DNA of 64,000 nt from Orientallactaga sibirica (lineage: Eukaryota > Chordata > Mammalia > Rodentia > Dipodidae), in NCBI GenBank assembly GCA_036365145.1, contig JAEOAD010000048.1:12720501-12784500 (forward strand). The letters run 5' to 3'. The translations under genes were made by a program, and so were the position numbers. The notes under the pieces are model-generated. The model made no database searches, was not told the origin of the DNA, and was given only the letters and a program-made list of their open reading frames with translations. How positions within the stretch are numbered: the first letter of the stretch is position 1; each line of letters begins with the position of its first letter. Shown here in pieces: positions 51,461 through 61,579 of the stretch.

Positions 51461-51699
51461 TAGTTTTTCCTGTTCTTTGTCTAAGTGTATGTACAAATTT
51501 TACCCTGAAGTTCCTAGTTTGAGACGTGGAAAATATGATTGTCGTAGCCGAAGGGCATGCAGAATAATGATGACAATACTAACAGGAGCCACGTGTCGTG
51601 TGCACCAAGCATGGAGCTACACATGCTTCTGTGCAGCAGAGCAGCCAGTGAGGTAGACAGAGAGGTGAGGGGGTGTTCTGTTGATGTCTTTGCCTCTGT

Positions 51700-51868
51700 A
51701 TTTTTTTATTTTTTAATTTTTTATTCTTTGTTTTTTCGAGGTAGGGTCTAACCCAGACTGACTTGGAATTCATTATGTAGTCTTAGGGTAGCCTCGAACT
51801 CACAGCCATGCTCCTACCTCTGCCTCCTGAGTGCTGGGATTAAAGGTGTGCACCACCACACCTGACTG
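51700..51868 (-). mobile_element. B1 SINE
   Basis: 'TCGAGGTAGGGTCTAACCCA' to 'GTGTGCACCACCACACCTGAC'. Confidence 0.9.
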
Positions 51869-52012
51869 TATTTGTTGTTGTTGTCGTTTTCACTTGAGCC
51901 CAGGCTGACCTGGAACTCACTCTGTTGTTCCAAGTTGGCCTTGAACTCACAGTGATCCTTCTACCTCTGCCTCCCAAGTTCTGGGATTACAGGTGTGAGC
52001 CATCACACCAGG
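51869..52012 (-). mobile_element. B1 SINE
   Basis: 'TGAGCCCAGGCTGACCTGGA' to 'GTGTGAGCCATCACACCAGGC'; tail is TTG repeats. Confidence 0.85.
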
Positions 52013-52020
52013 CACCATCT

Positions 52021-52217
52021 ATTTTTTAAAATATTTATTTATTTGAAAGAGAGAGAGAGAGAGAGAATGGGCACGCTAGAGTCTCTAGTCACTGCAAGTG
52101 AACTCCAGACACATGTGCCACCTTGTGCATCTGGCTTACGTGGGTCCTGGGGAATCAAACCTGGGTCCTTAGGCTTCCCAAGCAAGCGCCTGAACCACTA
52201 AGCCATCTCTCCGGCCC
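52021..52217 (-). mobile_element. DIP-like SINE
   Basis: 'AATATTTATTTATTTGAAAG' to 'CTAAGCCATCTCTCCGGCCC'. Confidence 0.92.
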
Positions 52218-52224
52218 TGCCCGA

Positions 52225-52480
52225 GATTCTTCATTGTGGGCTTAACATGGGTCTGACCTGGTGTTGTGAAACTTCCTGCAGCACCACTGAAGATCATGTC
52301 TCTCCCAGTAACCATGAGCTGCCTGTCTATCCTTGGGGAGGGGCAGGGCTTCCTGAACCTCTCCCCCTCCTTCGTGCTAGAATGTTAATGGGCCCAATCT
52401 TGTGTCTCCTGTGCATAACCACAGCTGCTGGGTGCTCCAAGGGGCAAATGCCCCTGTTATGCCCAGAGGACAGTGTGAAG
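52225..52480 (-). mobile_element. L1-type 3'-end repeat, internal fragment
   Basis: 'CAGTAACCATGAGCTGCCTG', 'GAATGTTAATGGGCCCAATC', 'CCACAGCTGCTGGGTGCTCC' match, from memory, a segment adjacent to the 'TTCCCTGAG' block in related rodent copies. Boundaries uncertain. Confidence 0.5.
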
Positions 52481-52786
52481 GAAGAAGCTGAAGACAGATG
52501 TTGGACAGTGACAGCAGAAGTCTCCCCTCCCAGATCTTCTTTTCAGATTCTGGATGGACTGAGCCTGACTCGTGGTGCTGACAGCGGTTAATATGGAGAA
52601 CAGCCCGTGGCCATCCTAACCACCAACTGACCTTCTTCCAAGAAGGCCTGTGGGTGATTTCAGACTTTGTGTCTACTCTTTCTCTTCTCACACCTCCGCC
52701 TAGAATTTTCCTCCCTCATATCTTGTCAACCCAGCTATTTGTGTTCATAGTCTATCAGTCAGAAATAGCCTAGGACCTTCCATAAC

Positions 52787-52946
52787 TTTTTTTTTTCTTT
52801 TTGGTTTTTCAAGGTAGGGTCTCACTCTAGTTCAGGCTGACCTGGAAATCACTATGTAGTCTCAGGGTGGCCTTGAACTCATGTGATCCTCCTACCTCTG
52901 CCTCCCAAGTGCTGGGATTAAAGGCGTGCGCCACCACGCCTGGCTC
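52787..52946 (-). mobile_element. Young B1 SINE
   Basis: 13-bp duplication GACCTTCCATAAC at 52774-52786 and 52947-52959. Confidence 0.95.
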
Positions 52947-53084
52947 GACCTTCCATAACATTTATTAAAAGGTATTAAAAACTTATAAGTGTAGGCCAAA
53001 AAAAAAAAAAAGTTCATTTCAAACCCATGTCATTTCCCACTGGTGGCAGCTGTTTTGTGATTTTGTGATTGGAGTTGATCTTTT

Positions 53085-53306
53085 TTTTTTTTGGAGAGAG
53101 TCAGAGAGAGAGAGAGATAGATAATGGGCACCAGCAGCCTCTCAGCCGCTGTGAACGAACTCCAGACACGTGCACCCCCTTGTGGGCAAGTGCAGCATTG
53201 AGTCCTTGCATCACTGCATCTGGCTAAACATGGGACCTGGAGAATCGAACGGGTGGTCTTAGGATTAGCAGGCAGGTGCCTTAACCGCTAAGCTATCTCT
53301 CTAGCC
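53085..53306 (-). mobile_element. DIP-like SINE, long subfamily
   Basis: 'GTGGGCAAGTGCAGCATTGA' marks the long form; GTTGATCTTTT and CTTGATCTTTT flank it. Confidence 0.92.
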
Positions 53307-53317
53307 CTTGATCTTTT

Positions 53318-53534
53318 AAAAAATATTTTATTTTATGTTTTTAATTTATGAGAGAGAGAGAGGCAGGCGAGAGAAGAAAATGGACACGCCAGGGCCTCCA
53401 GCCACTGCAAATGAACTCCAGATGTATGCACTACTTTGTGCGTCTGGCTTTATGTGGGTCTTGGAGAACTCAACCCTGGGTCCTTAGGCTTTACAGGCAA
53501 GCTACTTAATTGTTGAGCCATCTCTCCAGCCCTG
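53318..53534 (-). mobile_element. DIP-like SINE
   Basis: 'ATTTTATGTTTTTAATTTAT' to 'GAGCCATCTCTCCAGCCC'. Confidence 0.92.
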
Positions 53535-53857
53535 CAGTTTCATTTTGTCCCCTCCTTCTTACATACTCCCATTTCTCTTACTAGCAAATCTGTCAATAGA
53601 CAAAGGGCTGGTGAGGGTGCACTGGTGAAGGGAGACTTATACTCAGGGCTGTGGGCATCACAGAGTCAAGGCTAAAGGTACAAGAGATAGCAAGCCAACC
53701 GTGACCACATCTCTTAGGTCACCAAAAGGGGTAAGACTGAAGGTAATTCCAGAAAGCCTGTTGGTGCACAGGCAATAATTCCTAAGGTAAAGATTGTTTG
53801 AGATTACCAGAAACTCCAAAAAAAGTCCAGGCAATATTCTGCCACTCCTTAAATCAA
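53535..53857. other. Single-copy-like DNA, no gene recognised
   Basis: No repeat or exon signature; ends at a tetranucleotide repeat. Confidence 0.45.
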
Positions 53858-53896
53858 TCAATCTATCTATCTATCATCTATCTATCTGTCATCTAT
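53858..53896. repeat. (ATCT)n microsatellite
   Basis: About nine ATCT units with interruptions, at the tail of the next reverse DIP. Confidence 0.9.
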
Positions 53897-54100
53897 TTAT
53901 TTATTTAAGAGGCAGAGAGAGAAAGTGGCGGGGGGGGGCACAGAATGGGCACATCAGGGCCTCCAGCCACTGCAAACGAACTCCAGATGTATGTGACATC
54001 TTGTGCATCTGGCTTATGTGGGTACTGGTGAATCGAACCTGGGTCCTTAGGGTTCACAGGCAAGCGTCTTAATCTCTAAGCCATCTATCTCTCCAGCCCC
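53897..54100 (-). mobile_element. DIP-like SINE
   Basis: 'ATTTATTTATTTAAGAGGCA' to 'AAGCCATCTATCTCTCCAGC'; G run of eight at 53930. Confidence 0.92.
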
Positions 54101-54104
54101 TTCG

Positions 54105-54860
54105 ATCTTTTCATTGTGGTAAAATATTTGCAATATAAAAATACCATTTTAATGTTTGACAGTTCCATGGTGTTAAGTACATTTACACTATTTTGCTATC
54201 ATTACCTTCCCCCATCTCCAGAAGCTTTTCATCTCCCCAAACAAATTTCCATACCTGGGCAAGAGAGATGGCTCAGCAGTTAAGGCGCTTGCCTGCAAAC
54301 CCTAATAGTCCAGGTTCGATTCCCCAGGACCCATGGAAAACCAGAAGCACAGTGGTGTATGCATCTGGAGTTTGTCTGCAGTGGCTTTGGAGCCCCTGGT
54401 GCATCCATTCTCTCTCTCTCTCTCTCTTTGTGTGTGTCTCCTCTTTTCTTCTCTCACTCTCTGCTTGCAAGTTAATAAATAAATAATACTTCAAAAAATT
54501 CCATACCTACCAACCACCAAGTCCTCTCTTCACGTTCCCTCCCTTAGTCCCCAGAATCCACCATACTGTTCTGCTTTCTCTTATGGACCTGATTGCTCTA
54601 GATAATTCATAGAATTAGGATTATATAATATCTGTGGGTTGGTGACTGGCTAATTTGCTTAGCATAATGTTTTCAAGGTTCATCCATGATGTGCAGGTGT
54701 CAGGTTTCTTTCCTTGTGAAGGCTGGATATTGATTTCATCTTATATTCAAAGCACATTTCGTTTCCATCTGCTTGCAAATGCTTGTGTTGTTTTCACCTC
54801 TTGGCCACTGTGAATACTGTTGCTCAGAACGTGAGTGTTTTTGGGTATATGGCCCGCCAT
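54105..54860 (-). mobile_element. Ancient L1 3'-end remnant, split by a DIP
   Basis: 'TTCAAGGTTCATCCATGATG', 'TTCACCTCTTGGCCACTGTG' and 'TTTGGGTATATGG' follow the antisense 3' region of old mammalian L1 (L1M-like). No open frame. Confidence 0.65.
54257..54498 (+). mobile_element. DIP-like SINE
   Basis: 10-bp duplication TTCCATACCT at 54247-54256 and 54499-54508 within the L1 remnant. Confidence 0.95.
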
Positions 54861-54861
54861 G

Positions 54862-54980
54862 GCTTGAATAGCACTTGGGAGGTAGAGGCAGGAGGGTCGG
54901 GAGTTCAAGGACAGTATTGGCTACACAGCAAGTTAGAAGTTACCCTAGACTATATGAAACCCTGTCTCAACCAAATAAAC
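54862..54980 (+). mobile_element. B1 SINE, diverged
   Basis: 'GAATAGCACTTGGGAGGTAG' to 'GAAACCCTGTCTCAACC'. Confidence 0.7.
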
Positions 54981-55011
54981 AAGAAAAAACAACAAAACTC
55001 CCCTAAACTGG

Positions 55012-55310
55012 GGCTGGGGAGATGGCTCAGTTAGTGAAGGACTAGCCACACAAGTGTGAAAGCTTGGGCTTGGATCCTGGCACCTATGTAAATGCCAGTC
55101 ATGGCACCCTGGGTCTTGAGAGGCAGAAACAGACAATTCCTGGAGCAAGCTAGCTAGTAAGATAAGACAAATAGGCGACCTCTGGGCTCAGTGAGACCTT
55201 GTCTCAATAAACGAGGTGGACAGCAGTAGAGAGAGACACCTGACACTGACCTCTGGCTTCCACATATATGTGCACATGCAAAAAACCCCAAACGAACAAC
55301 TCCCCCAAAT
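55012..55310 (+). mobile_element. B4-like (ID-B1 fusion) SINE
   Basis: 'GGGGCTGGGGAGATGGCTCA' head, 'GGCTTGGATCCTGGCACC', B1-like 'GTGAGACCTTGTCTCAATAA', then 'GACACCTGACACTGACCTCT' typical of the B4 tail. Confidence 0.75.
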
Positions 55311-55398
55311 GAAAACGTCCATATATACAAAGGCTTGGTCCCTAGGGTTAGTAGTATTGTGAGATGCTGTGGACCCTTAAGAGTCCGGGTGGGGGGGT

Positions 55399-55500
55399 TG
55401 AGCCAGGTGTGGTAGTGTATGCCAGGCTGGGGCAGGAGAGTTGTGGATTTGAAGCAAGAGGCCACACTGAGCTTCACAGAGAAGCCACGCCTTAATAAAA
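55399..55500 (+). mobile_element. B1 SINE, degenerate
   Basis: 'GAGCCAGGTGTGGTAGTGTA' to 'CACGCCTTAATAAAAAG'. Confidence 0.65.
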
Positions 55501-55642
55501 AGGTAGATCCGGGCTGGAGAGATGGCTTAGCGGTTAAGGCGCCTGCCTGCTAAGCCTAAGAACGTCTGTTCTATTCTCCAGGTCCCACGTTTAGCCAGAT
55601 ACAAAGTGACACAAGGGCACAATGCCGCACGTGCCCACAAAG

Positions 55643-55738
55643 AGAAAGGGTGTGCCAGGGCTTCTAACCCCTGCAAATGAACTCCAGAGGTATTCGCCAC
55701 TTTGTGTGCATCTGGCTTTATGTGGGTACTGGGGAACC
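55643..55738 (-). mobile_element. DIP-like SINE fragment, inverted
   Basis: 'GGTGTGCCAGGGCTTCTAAC' to 'GGGTACTGGGGAACC'; the tRNA head is missing. Confidence 0.8.
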
Positions 55739-55741
55739 TGC

Positions 55742-55820
<79 letters not shown>
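55739..55820. repeat. (CTGT)n(CTAT)n microsatellite
   Basis: About 4 CTGT then 15 or more CTAT units. Confidence 0.95.
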
Positions 55821-55855
55821 CACCCTCTCTCATTAATTAATTAATTTCAAAAAAG

Positions 55856-56475
55856 GGCCCTTAGCCATTGTAGCAATGCCAAGAGAGGAGAAAAGAGGCC
55901 TTAAGGTTGCACCAGCTCCTGCGGTGTCAGAGGGAGCAGGCCCTGAGCTGGATCTCTGGGGATGACTTTGGTCACTGGAGCGAAGCTCTGAAGGGGGCAG
56001 GGCTCTGTCTGTCTGCACCTGACCTCTTCACCCTTGCTTCCCAGGCATGTGCAACAGAGCCAGCAGGGAACAGTCAGTGTTTATGGAAGAAATGAATAAA
56101 TTCACCACAGCCACCTTCTTGGACTGTGCTGGGCAAAGAGCTCACTTCCTCCAAGGGAGAAAACAGCTACGGGACCTCCCTTTGCAGTTCCATGCACGGA
56201 AGGCTTCCGTCCTGCTCAGTTCTAGAGAAAAGTGACGCCTGGTCTTTCTCCTGTCCTTGAGTCACCATAGCGGACTGCTCTTAGAGGCAAGGGAAGAAAA
56301 ACACTTTGCAGGCCTCCATCAGCATGCGGGTGGACAGTGTTAACATGTGCATAATCTAGATGTCAACTTCCTGGTAGGTGAGAAGCCCTCTAGAGTCAAA
56401 TATGCATATATTTGCATATATGTGTATGCATCTGCCCTAACTTGCACAGGGTCTTCCAGCTTTCCCTTTTATGTT
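55856..56475. other. Single-copy-like DNA, no gene recognised
   Basis: 'CTTCACCCTTGCTTCCCAG' at about 56026-56044 is acceptor-like, but the frame after it shows no coding features. Confidence 0.4.
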
Positions 56476-56922
56476 TATTCATTTATTTTTGTTTTAATTT
56501 AATTTATTTTCAAGCAGAGATAGACGAGACAGAGAGAATGGATGCCAGGGCCTGCAGCAGGTACAAATGAACTTTTTTTTTTAAAAGAAGTGTGTCTTTT
56601 TTTTAAAAAAAATTTATTTATTTATTTATTTGAGAGAGAGATACAGAAATAGGCAGGTAGAGAGCGAATGGGTGCACCAGGGCCTCCAGCCACTGCAAAC
56701 AAACTCCAGATGTATGCACCCCCTTGTGCATCTGGCTTACATAGGTCCTGGGGAATGAAACCTGGGTCCTTTGGCTTTGCAGGCAAGCGCCTCAACCACT
56801 AAGCCATCCCTCCAGCCCTACAAATGAACTTTATGGCTTTATGTGGGTACTGGGGAATCTAGCACTGGTTGTTAGGCTTTTCAGGCAGACAAATGCCTTA
56901 ACCACTAAGCCATCTCTCCAGC
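56476..56922 (-). mobile_element. DIP-like SINE split by another DIP
   Basis: Tail part 56476-56574 and head part 56820-56922, ending 'AAGCCATCTCTCCAGCCC'. Confidence 0.9.
56575..56819 (-). mobile_element. DIP-like SINE nested in a DIP
   Basis: Perfect 12-bp duplication ACAAATGAACTT at 56563-56574 and 56820-56831. Confidence 0.95.
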
Positions 56923-56944
56923 CCAAATCATTTAACACTTTTTT

Positions 56945-57176
56945 TGTTCCGTTCTGTTTTTTCTTATTTGAGAGACAGAGAGAGAGAGAAAGAGTGGCAA
57001 AGACAGGGAGAAAGAAGACAGAGAATGGGCATGCCAGGCCCTCCAGCCACTGCAAACAAACTCCAGATGCATGCACCACGTTGTGCATCTGGCTTACAAA
57101 TGTCCTGGGGAATTGAACCTGGGTCCTTTGGCTTTGCAGGCAAGCGTCTTAACCACTAAGACATCTCTCCAACCCT
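56945..57176 (-). mobile_element. DIP-like SINE
   Basis: 'TTATTTGAGAGACAGAGAGA' to 'CTAAGACATCTCTCCAACCC'. Confidence 0.9.
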
Positions 57177-57182
57177 GTTTGT

Positions 57183-57292
57183 TTTTTGAGCTGGTGTCTC
57201 ACTCTAGCCCAGGCTGGTTTCGAACTAACAGTAATCCTCCTTCAGCCTCCCAAGTGCTGAGATTAAAGGCATGGGCCACCATGCCCAGTTGC
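57183..57292 (-). mobile_element. B1 SINE, deleted
   Basis: 'TTGAGCTGGTGTCTCACTCT' to 'GGGCCACCATGCCCAGTTG'. Confidence 0.82.
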
Positions 57293-57450
57293 AGCATTCC
57301 CTTTTAGAAGGAGACCCCTTCTCTGTTCTCTCCATGGCAGGATATGCTGGAAATAAAAATTCAACTACGAATGTTCTAGAAATCCAAGGGGAGGGGTATC
57401 AAAAAATGAGTATGTCATTGGCATGTTAAATTTTAAAATATCATTTTGGG

Positions 57451-57610
57451 AGCAGGGAGTGGTGGCCCACGCCTTTAATCCCAGCACATGGGAGGCAGAG
57501 GATCGCCGTGAGTTTGAGGCCACCCTGAGACTACATAGTGAATTCCAGGTCAGCCTGGACCAGAGTGGAACTCCACCTCGAAAAACCAAAATAAATAAAT
57601 AAATAAATAA
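57451..57610 (+). mobile_element. B1 SINE
   Basis: 'GGGAGTGGTGGCCCACGCCT' to AAATAAATAAATAAA; ATCATTTTGGG and ATAATTTTGGG flank it. Confidence 0.92.
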
Positions 57611-57623
57611 AATATATAATTTT

Positions 57624-57823
57624 GGGGCTGGAGAGATTGCTTAGCGGTTAAGGCACTTGGCTGCGAAGGCTAAGGACCCAGTTCAGTTCTCCAGGACCCA
57701 CCTAAGCCAGATGCACAAGGTGGCACATGTGTCGGGTTTTCCACAGTAGCTAGAGGCCCTGACTTGCCCTTTCTTTCTCTATCTGTATGCCCCCCACCAT
57801 AAGTAAATAAATTCTCTTAAAAA
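57624..57823 (+). mobile_element. DIP-like SINE
   Basis: 'GGGCTGGAGAGATTGCTTAG', tail AAGTAAATAAATTC. Confidence 0.9.
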
Positions 57824-57864
57824 TATTATTTTGATTGTTTTTTGTTTTTGTGACTCTGAGAGTT

Positions 57865-58005
57865 GAACCCAGGGCAGGGTCTCACTGTAACCCAGGCTGA
57901 CCTGAAACTCACCGGGTAGCAGACCCTAGCCTTGAACTCGTGACAATCCTCCTACCTCAAACTCCCAATTGTGGGATTAAATATGTGCACCACTACCACA
58001 CATCC
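57865..58005 (-). mobile_element. B1 SINE with an ID-like antisense edge
   Basis: 'GGCAGGGTCTCACTGTAACC' to 'ATGTGCACCACTACCACAC'; 'GAGTTGAACCCAGGG' just left resembles an ID fragment. Confidence 0.7.
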
Positions 58006-58019
58006 CGCTTGGTGTACAC

Positions 58020-58213
58020 TTTTTTAAAAAAATTTATTTATTTTTATTTATGGGGGAGGGTGCAGATAGAATGGGCACTCCAGGTCCACTGCAAACGAAC
58101 TCCAGACGCATGGGCCACCTTGTGCAGGTGACTTAAGTGGGTCCTGGGGAATCGAACCTGAGTCCTTTGGCTCTGCAGTCAAGTGTCTTAACCGCTAACC
58201 CATCTCTCCAGGC
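58020..58213 (-). mobile_element. DIP-like SINE
   Basis: 'AATTTATTTATTTTTATTTA' to 'CTAACCCATCTCTCCAGGCC'. Confidence 0.9.
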
Positions 58214-59521
58214 CACGCACACTTTTTAATAAGTGGAAAAGAGCCTATTTTGAGGATTTTCCAAGGAGAAATGAAGATTTTTAAAAAAACGCAAACCTGA
58301 ATACTTCATTTGAAAAGCTCAGATCTCTTAAGTTTCTTCTGCATTCCTTTACCGTTTCGTCCCAAGAAAACGAGACCGATTTGGAGGAACTTTGCCTAGA
58401 TCCTTCTATATTTTCCAGAGGGAAACCAGCCTGTCACTCTAGAAAAACATCCAGCCAGAGTTTGTTTTCTGTTGGTCAGAAGTCAGCCCTGGAGCGGCTG
58501 GTTGCCAGGCCGGAGCCGGGCTCGCCAGCATTGTGTAACCCGCCAGGGAATCACGTTGCACCCAAGGCTTCCATGGGCCCTGGCTGCATGGAGAAGCTTG
58601 ATCTGATTCAAACATAGGGATCCGCTGCAGCCAGCTCCACGTCACGTGGCCCGGTCACGTGTCCCTCCCTCCCCCCCCCCCCCCAAGCCAGAGGCTCGGC
58701 TGGCAATCATTAACAGTGCTTCCAGCTCCCAGGGAGCTGGTAGTAAAAGAAGGACTGTGTGGCGACCAGGCAGGACTGCCATAGAGTGAATGCATCCAGG
58801 CTGGCTGGGTGGGGTGAGAAAAGAAGTAAACACATCCTCTCCATTCCTTCTTTTAGTTCTCATATCCCGCCCCCCACCAGCTCAGCCTGTCCCAAAGCCA
58901 GCAACCCCCAGCTGCAGCGCCCCAGCCAGCCAGGGAAGCCTGGGAGCTGCCCTGCCCCATTGCTGTCAAAGCCAAGTTTGCTGGGCCCTGGGAAGTTAGT
59001 GCCTGGAGCTGGGGGGTTGTGGGGGGGAAGGCCTGGGGACAAGAACGGGTGGGGGAAACTTCTGGAGTTGTCATCAAAGTCACAAGGAGCTTCTGGGACC
59101 CTCTTCTGCCTACCTGACTGCTTCCTGTATCAGCCTGTGGATGTAGAGCGATGTTCTCACCTTCTCTGACTTGGCTAGCGCTGCTAGTGCTTTCAGAAAC
59201 TGTTAAGATCAAGTGTGTTGGGTTTTCGCGTAGTAGTGACAGTAGTGGGTGTGAGTGAAGTCTCTGGAAGCCTTCTGGTGGGGACAGGAGAGTGTGGAGA
59301 AAAGGCTTCGGGCAGATACAGGATGCTCATTTCATACGCCAGCACTTCCCTCAAACGCTGCCGTAAACACATTCCCCCAGCGTATAATTATTTCAAGAAA
59401 ATTTAATGAGTTTAGTTCTCTCTTCACTTTTTCCTACGCCCTATCATCTTCTAACACCTAAAATAAAAGAATGTGATCCAAGTGGGTGGAACTGAGGAAG
59501 GATAGAAAAGGGGAAAAATGA
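58214..59521. other. 1.3 kb SINE-free single-copy block
   Basis: The longest repeat-free stretch in the right half. The segment 58381-58617 is open on the plus strand (Ser/Pro-rich, starting from a non-ATG codon) and the antisense is also partly open, so coding is not supported. Features twin CACGTG motifs, a 14-base C run (58671-58684) and a G-rich patch near 59010-59030. Candidate conserved or regulatory DNA. Confidence 0.5.
58643..58661. promoter_or_regulatory. Twin CACGTG E-boxes
   Basis: Perfect palindromes CACGTG at 58643-58648 and 58656-58661, both in GTCACGTG context, start-to-start spacing 13 bp, immediately before a C run. Known binding context for bHLH-zip factors (USF, TFE/MITF, MYC). 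Binding here is inferred. Confidence 0.45.
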
Positions 59522-59735
59522 GGGCTGGAGAGATGGTTTAGTGGTTAAGGCGCTTGCCTGCAAAGCCAAGGGACCTATATTCTCCAGTTCCAGTAAAGCC
59601 AGATGCACAAAGTGGTGCATGCGTCTGGAGTTCCTTTGCAGTGGCTAGGGACCCTGATGGACCCATTCTCTCTATCTTCTCCCTCTCTCTCTCATTTTAA
59701 ATAAATAAATAAATAAATAAACAAACAAATGAAAG
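59522..59735 (+). mobile_element. DIP-like SINE
   Basis: 'GGGCTGGAGAGATGGTTTAG'; part of the B-box region lost; tail AAATAAATAAATAAACAAAC. Confidence 0.9.
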
Positions 59736-59821
59736 AAAGAAAGGGAAAATGAAGGGGACATGGGAAGGGGAAAGGAGAGCGTTGAAGCCCTTGGTAGGGG
59801 AGAGCTAAGAATTATAGCACA

Positions 59822-59985
59822 AGCTGGCCATGGTGATGGTGGTGCATCCTTTAATCTCAGCCTCCACTGGGGTGATGAGAGGGGTGGAAGGAGTCTGAGG
59901 TAGGAGGGTCCCCATGAGTTTGAGGTCAGCCTGGGCTACAGAGTGAGCTCCAGGTCAGCCTGGGCTAGAGTGAGATGCTGCCTCA
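59822..59985 (+). mobile_element. B1 SINE with internal insertion
   Basis: 'GCTGGCCATGGTGATGGTGG' to 'GAGATGCTGCCTCAG'; extra 'GGGGTGATGAGAGGGGTGG' in the left half. Confidence 0.78.
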
Positions 59986-60102
59986 GTAAAGAAATACAAC
60001 AACCACCAAACAAAGAATTCCAGCACAAGAAACCTTTGTGTGAGGATTGCTGCCATAGAGTCAATGTTTGTTGTATATAAAGAAGAATGTTAAAGTTGCA
60101 AT

Positions 60103-60296
60103 CAGGCACTTGTCTGCAAAGCTCAAGAATCCAGGTTCAATTCCCCAGAGCCCATGTAAGCCATATGCACAAGGTGGCACATGGGTCTGGAGTTCATTTG
60201 CAGTGGCTAGAGGCCCTGGCATGTCCATTCTCTCTCTAGCTGCCTCATTCTCTCTCTCTCTCTCTCTTTCACAAATAAATAAAAATAAAAGAAAAG
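60103..60296 (+). mobile_element. DIP-like SINE, 5'-truncated
   Basis: Begins at 'CAGGCACTTGTCTGCAAAGC', missing the first ~30 bp; B-box 'GGTTCAATTCC' retained. Confidence 0.88.
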
Positions 60297-60636
60297 AAAG
60301 TTTAAACCATGTTTATGGACTAAACCCACATGACCTTCAAGTTTGGCCTTTCATGCTTTCCAGATATTTTCTGGGAATCTCACATATAAGACTAAACTTT
60401 TATTTACAGCTTAAAAAAAAATTCTTAACTCCCCTGCAACCCTGTGACCTAGGGTAATGGCTGAGATCCCGTTTAGCGCATAGAAACCACCCTAGGATCT
60501 CATTCGGTTCCTTAGCAACCCGTCCTTCAAGATGTAACTTCAGACACTACCAAAATACATGTGGTTACTGCAATGCTGAATAGTGACTGCTTGAGAAGCC
60601 CACACCCACCCTCTTGGATTTGTCTTATTTTCATCC
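60297..60636. other. Single-copy-like DNA, no gene recognised
   Basis: No repeat or exon signature seen. Confidence 0.4.
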
Positions 60637-60676
60637 TGAGTGCTGGGATTAAAGGCGTGCGCCACCACGCCCAGCA
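60637..60676 (-). mobile_element. B1 head fragment
   Basis: Only about 40 bp: 'GAGTGCTGGGATTAAAGGCG' to 'CCACCACGCCCAGC'. Forms an inverted pair with the B1 at 60706. Confidence 0.8.
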
Positions 60677-60705
60677 AGATCTTTTTTTTAAAAAAAATAT
60701 TTTTA

Positions 60706-60860
60706 AGCTGGGCATGGTGGTGCACGCCTTTAATCCCAGCACTCGGGAGGCAGAGGTAGGAGGATCACCATAAGTTCGAGGCCACCCTGAGAATACAGAG
60801 TGAATTCCAGATCAGCCTGGGCTAGAATGAGACCCTACCTCGAAAAAACAAAAAAAAAAA
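60706..60860 (+). mobile_element. B1 SINE, near consensus
   Basis: 'GCTGGGCATGGTGGTGCACG' to 'GACCCTACCTCGAAAAAAC'. Confidence 0.93.
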
Positions 60861-60888
60861 AAAAATCTTAATAAAATTTTTGGGACAT

Positions 60889-61035
60889 AGTGGGGCACAC
60901 CTTTAATCTCAGCACTCAGGAGGCAGAGGTGGAAGGATCACTATGAGTTCAAGGCCATCCTGAGACTACATAGTGAATTCCAGGTCAGTCTGCACTAGAG
61001 CAAGACCCTACCTCAAAAAACCAAAAAAAAATTTT
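60889..61035 (+). mobile_element. B1 SINE
   Basis: 'GTGGGGCACACCTTTAATCT' to 'GACCCTACCTCAAAAAACC'. Confidence 0.9.
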
Positions 61036-61042
61036 TTAAATA

Positions 61043-61053
61043 TTTATTTTTCA

Positions 61054-61138
<85 letters not shown>

Positions 61139-61274
61139 AGGTCCTCCAGCTGCTGCAAACTCCAGATGCATGTGCTACCTTATATAGCAGGCTTTATATG
61201 GGTACTGGGGAATTGACCTGAGTCATTAGGCTTTCAGGCAAGTGCCTTAACTGCTAAGACATCTCTCCAGCCTA
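61043..61274 (-). mobile_element. DIP-like SINE with (TA)n(GA)n
   Basis: Ends 'CTAAGACATCTCTCCAGCC'; the CT-rich part and tail have expanded into two dinucleotide runs. Confidence 0.88.
61056..61138. repeat. (TA)n followed by (GA)n
   Basis: About 21 TA then about 20 GA units, uninterrupted. Confidence 0.96.
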
Positions 61275-61289
61275 AAATCTCTTTTTTTA

Positions 61290-61561
61290 AATTTTATTTA
61301 TTTTTGGAGACAGACAGAGAGGGGGGGGGGACGGAGAGGGAGAAGGAGACAGATAGAGATGGGTGCGCCAGCAGTCTCTCAGCTGCTGTGAACGAAATCC
61401 AGATGTGTGTGCCCCCTTGTGGGCAAGTGTGGCATTGCACCCTTGCGTCACTTTGCATCTGGCTAAACGTGGGACCTAGAGATTGGAACCGCTGGAGATT
61501 GGAACCAGCGTTCTTAGGCTTAGCAGGCAGGTGCCTTAACCACTAAGCCATCTCTCCAGCT
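61290..61561 (-). mobile_element. DIP-like SINE, long subfamily
   Basis: CCTAAAATCTCTTTTT on both sides; diagnostic 'GTGTGGCATTGCACCCTTGC' and duplicated 'GGAGATTGGAACC'. Confidence 0.94.
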
Positions 61562-61579
61562 CCTAAAATCTCTTTTTAA

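Larger units (their letters stand above)
55508..55855 (+). mobile_element. DIP-like SINE, long subfamily, split
   Basis: 5' half 55508-55642 ('GGGCTGGAGAGATGGCTTAG', 'GTGACACAAGGGCACAATGC'); the tail 'CTCTCTCATTAATTAATTAA' resumes at about 55823. Confidence 0.85.

Noticed and set aside
58381..58617. 78-codon Ser/Pro-rich plus-strand frame
   Set aside because: Begins at a non-ATG codon, the reverse strand is also open, and no splice or domain feature supports it; kept only as part of a non-repeat block.
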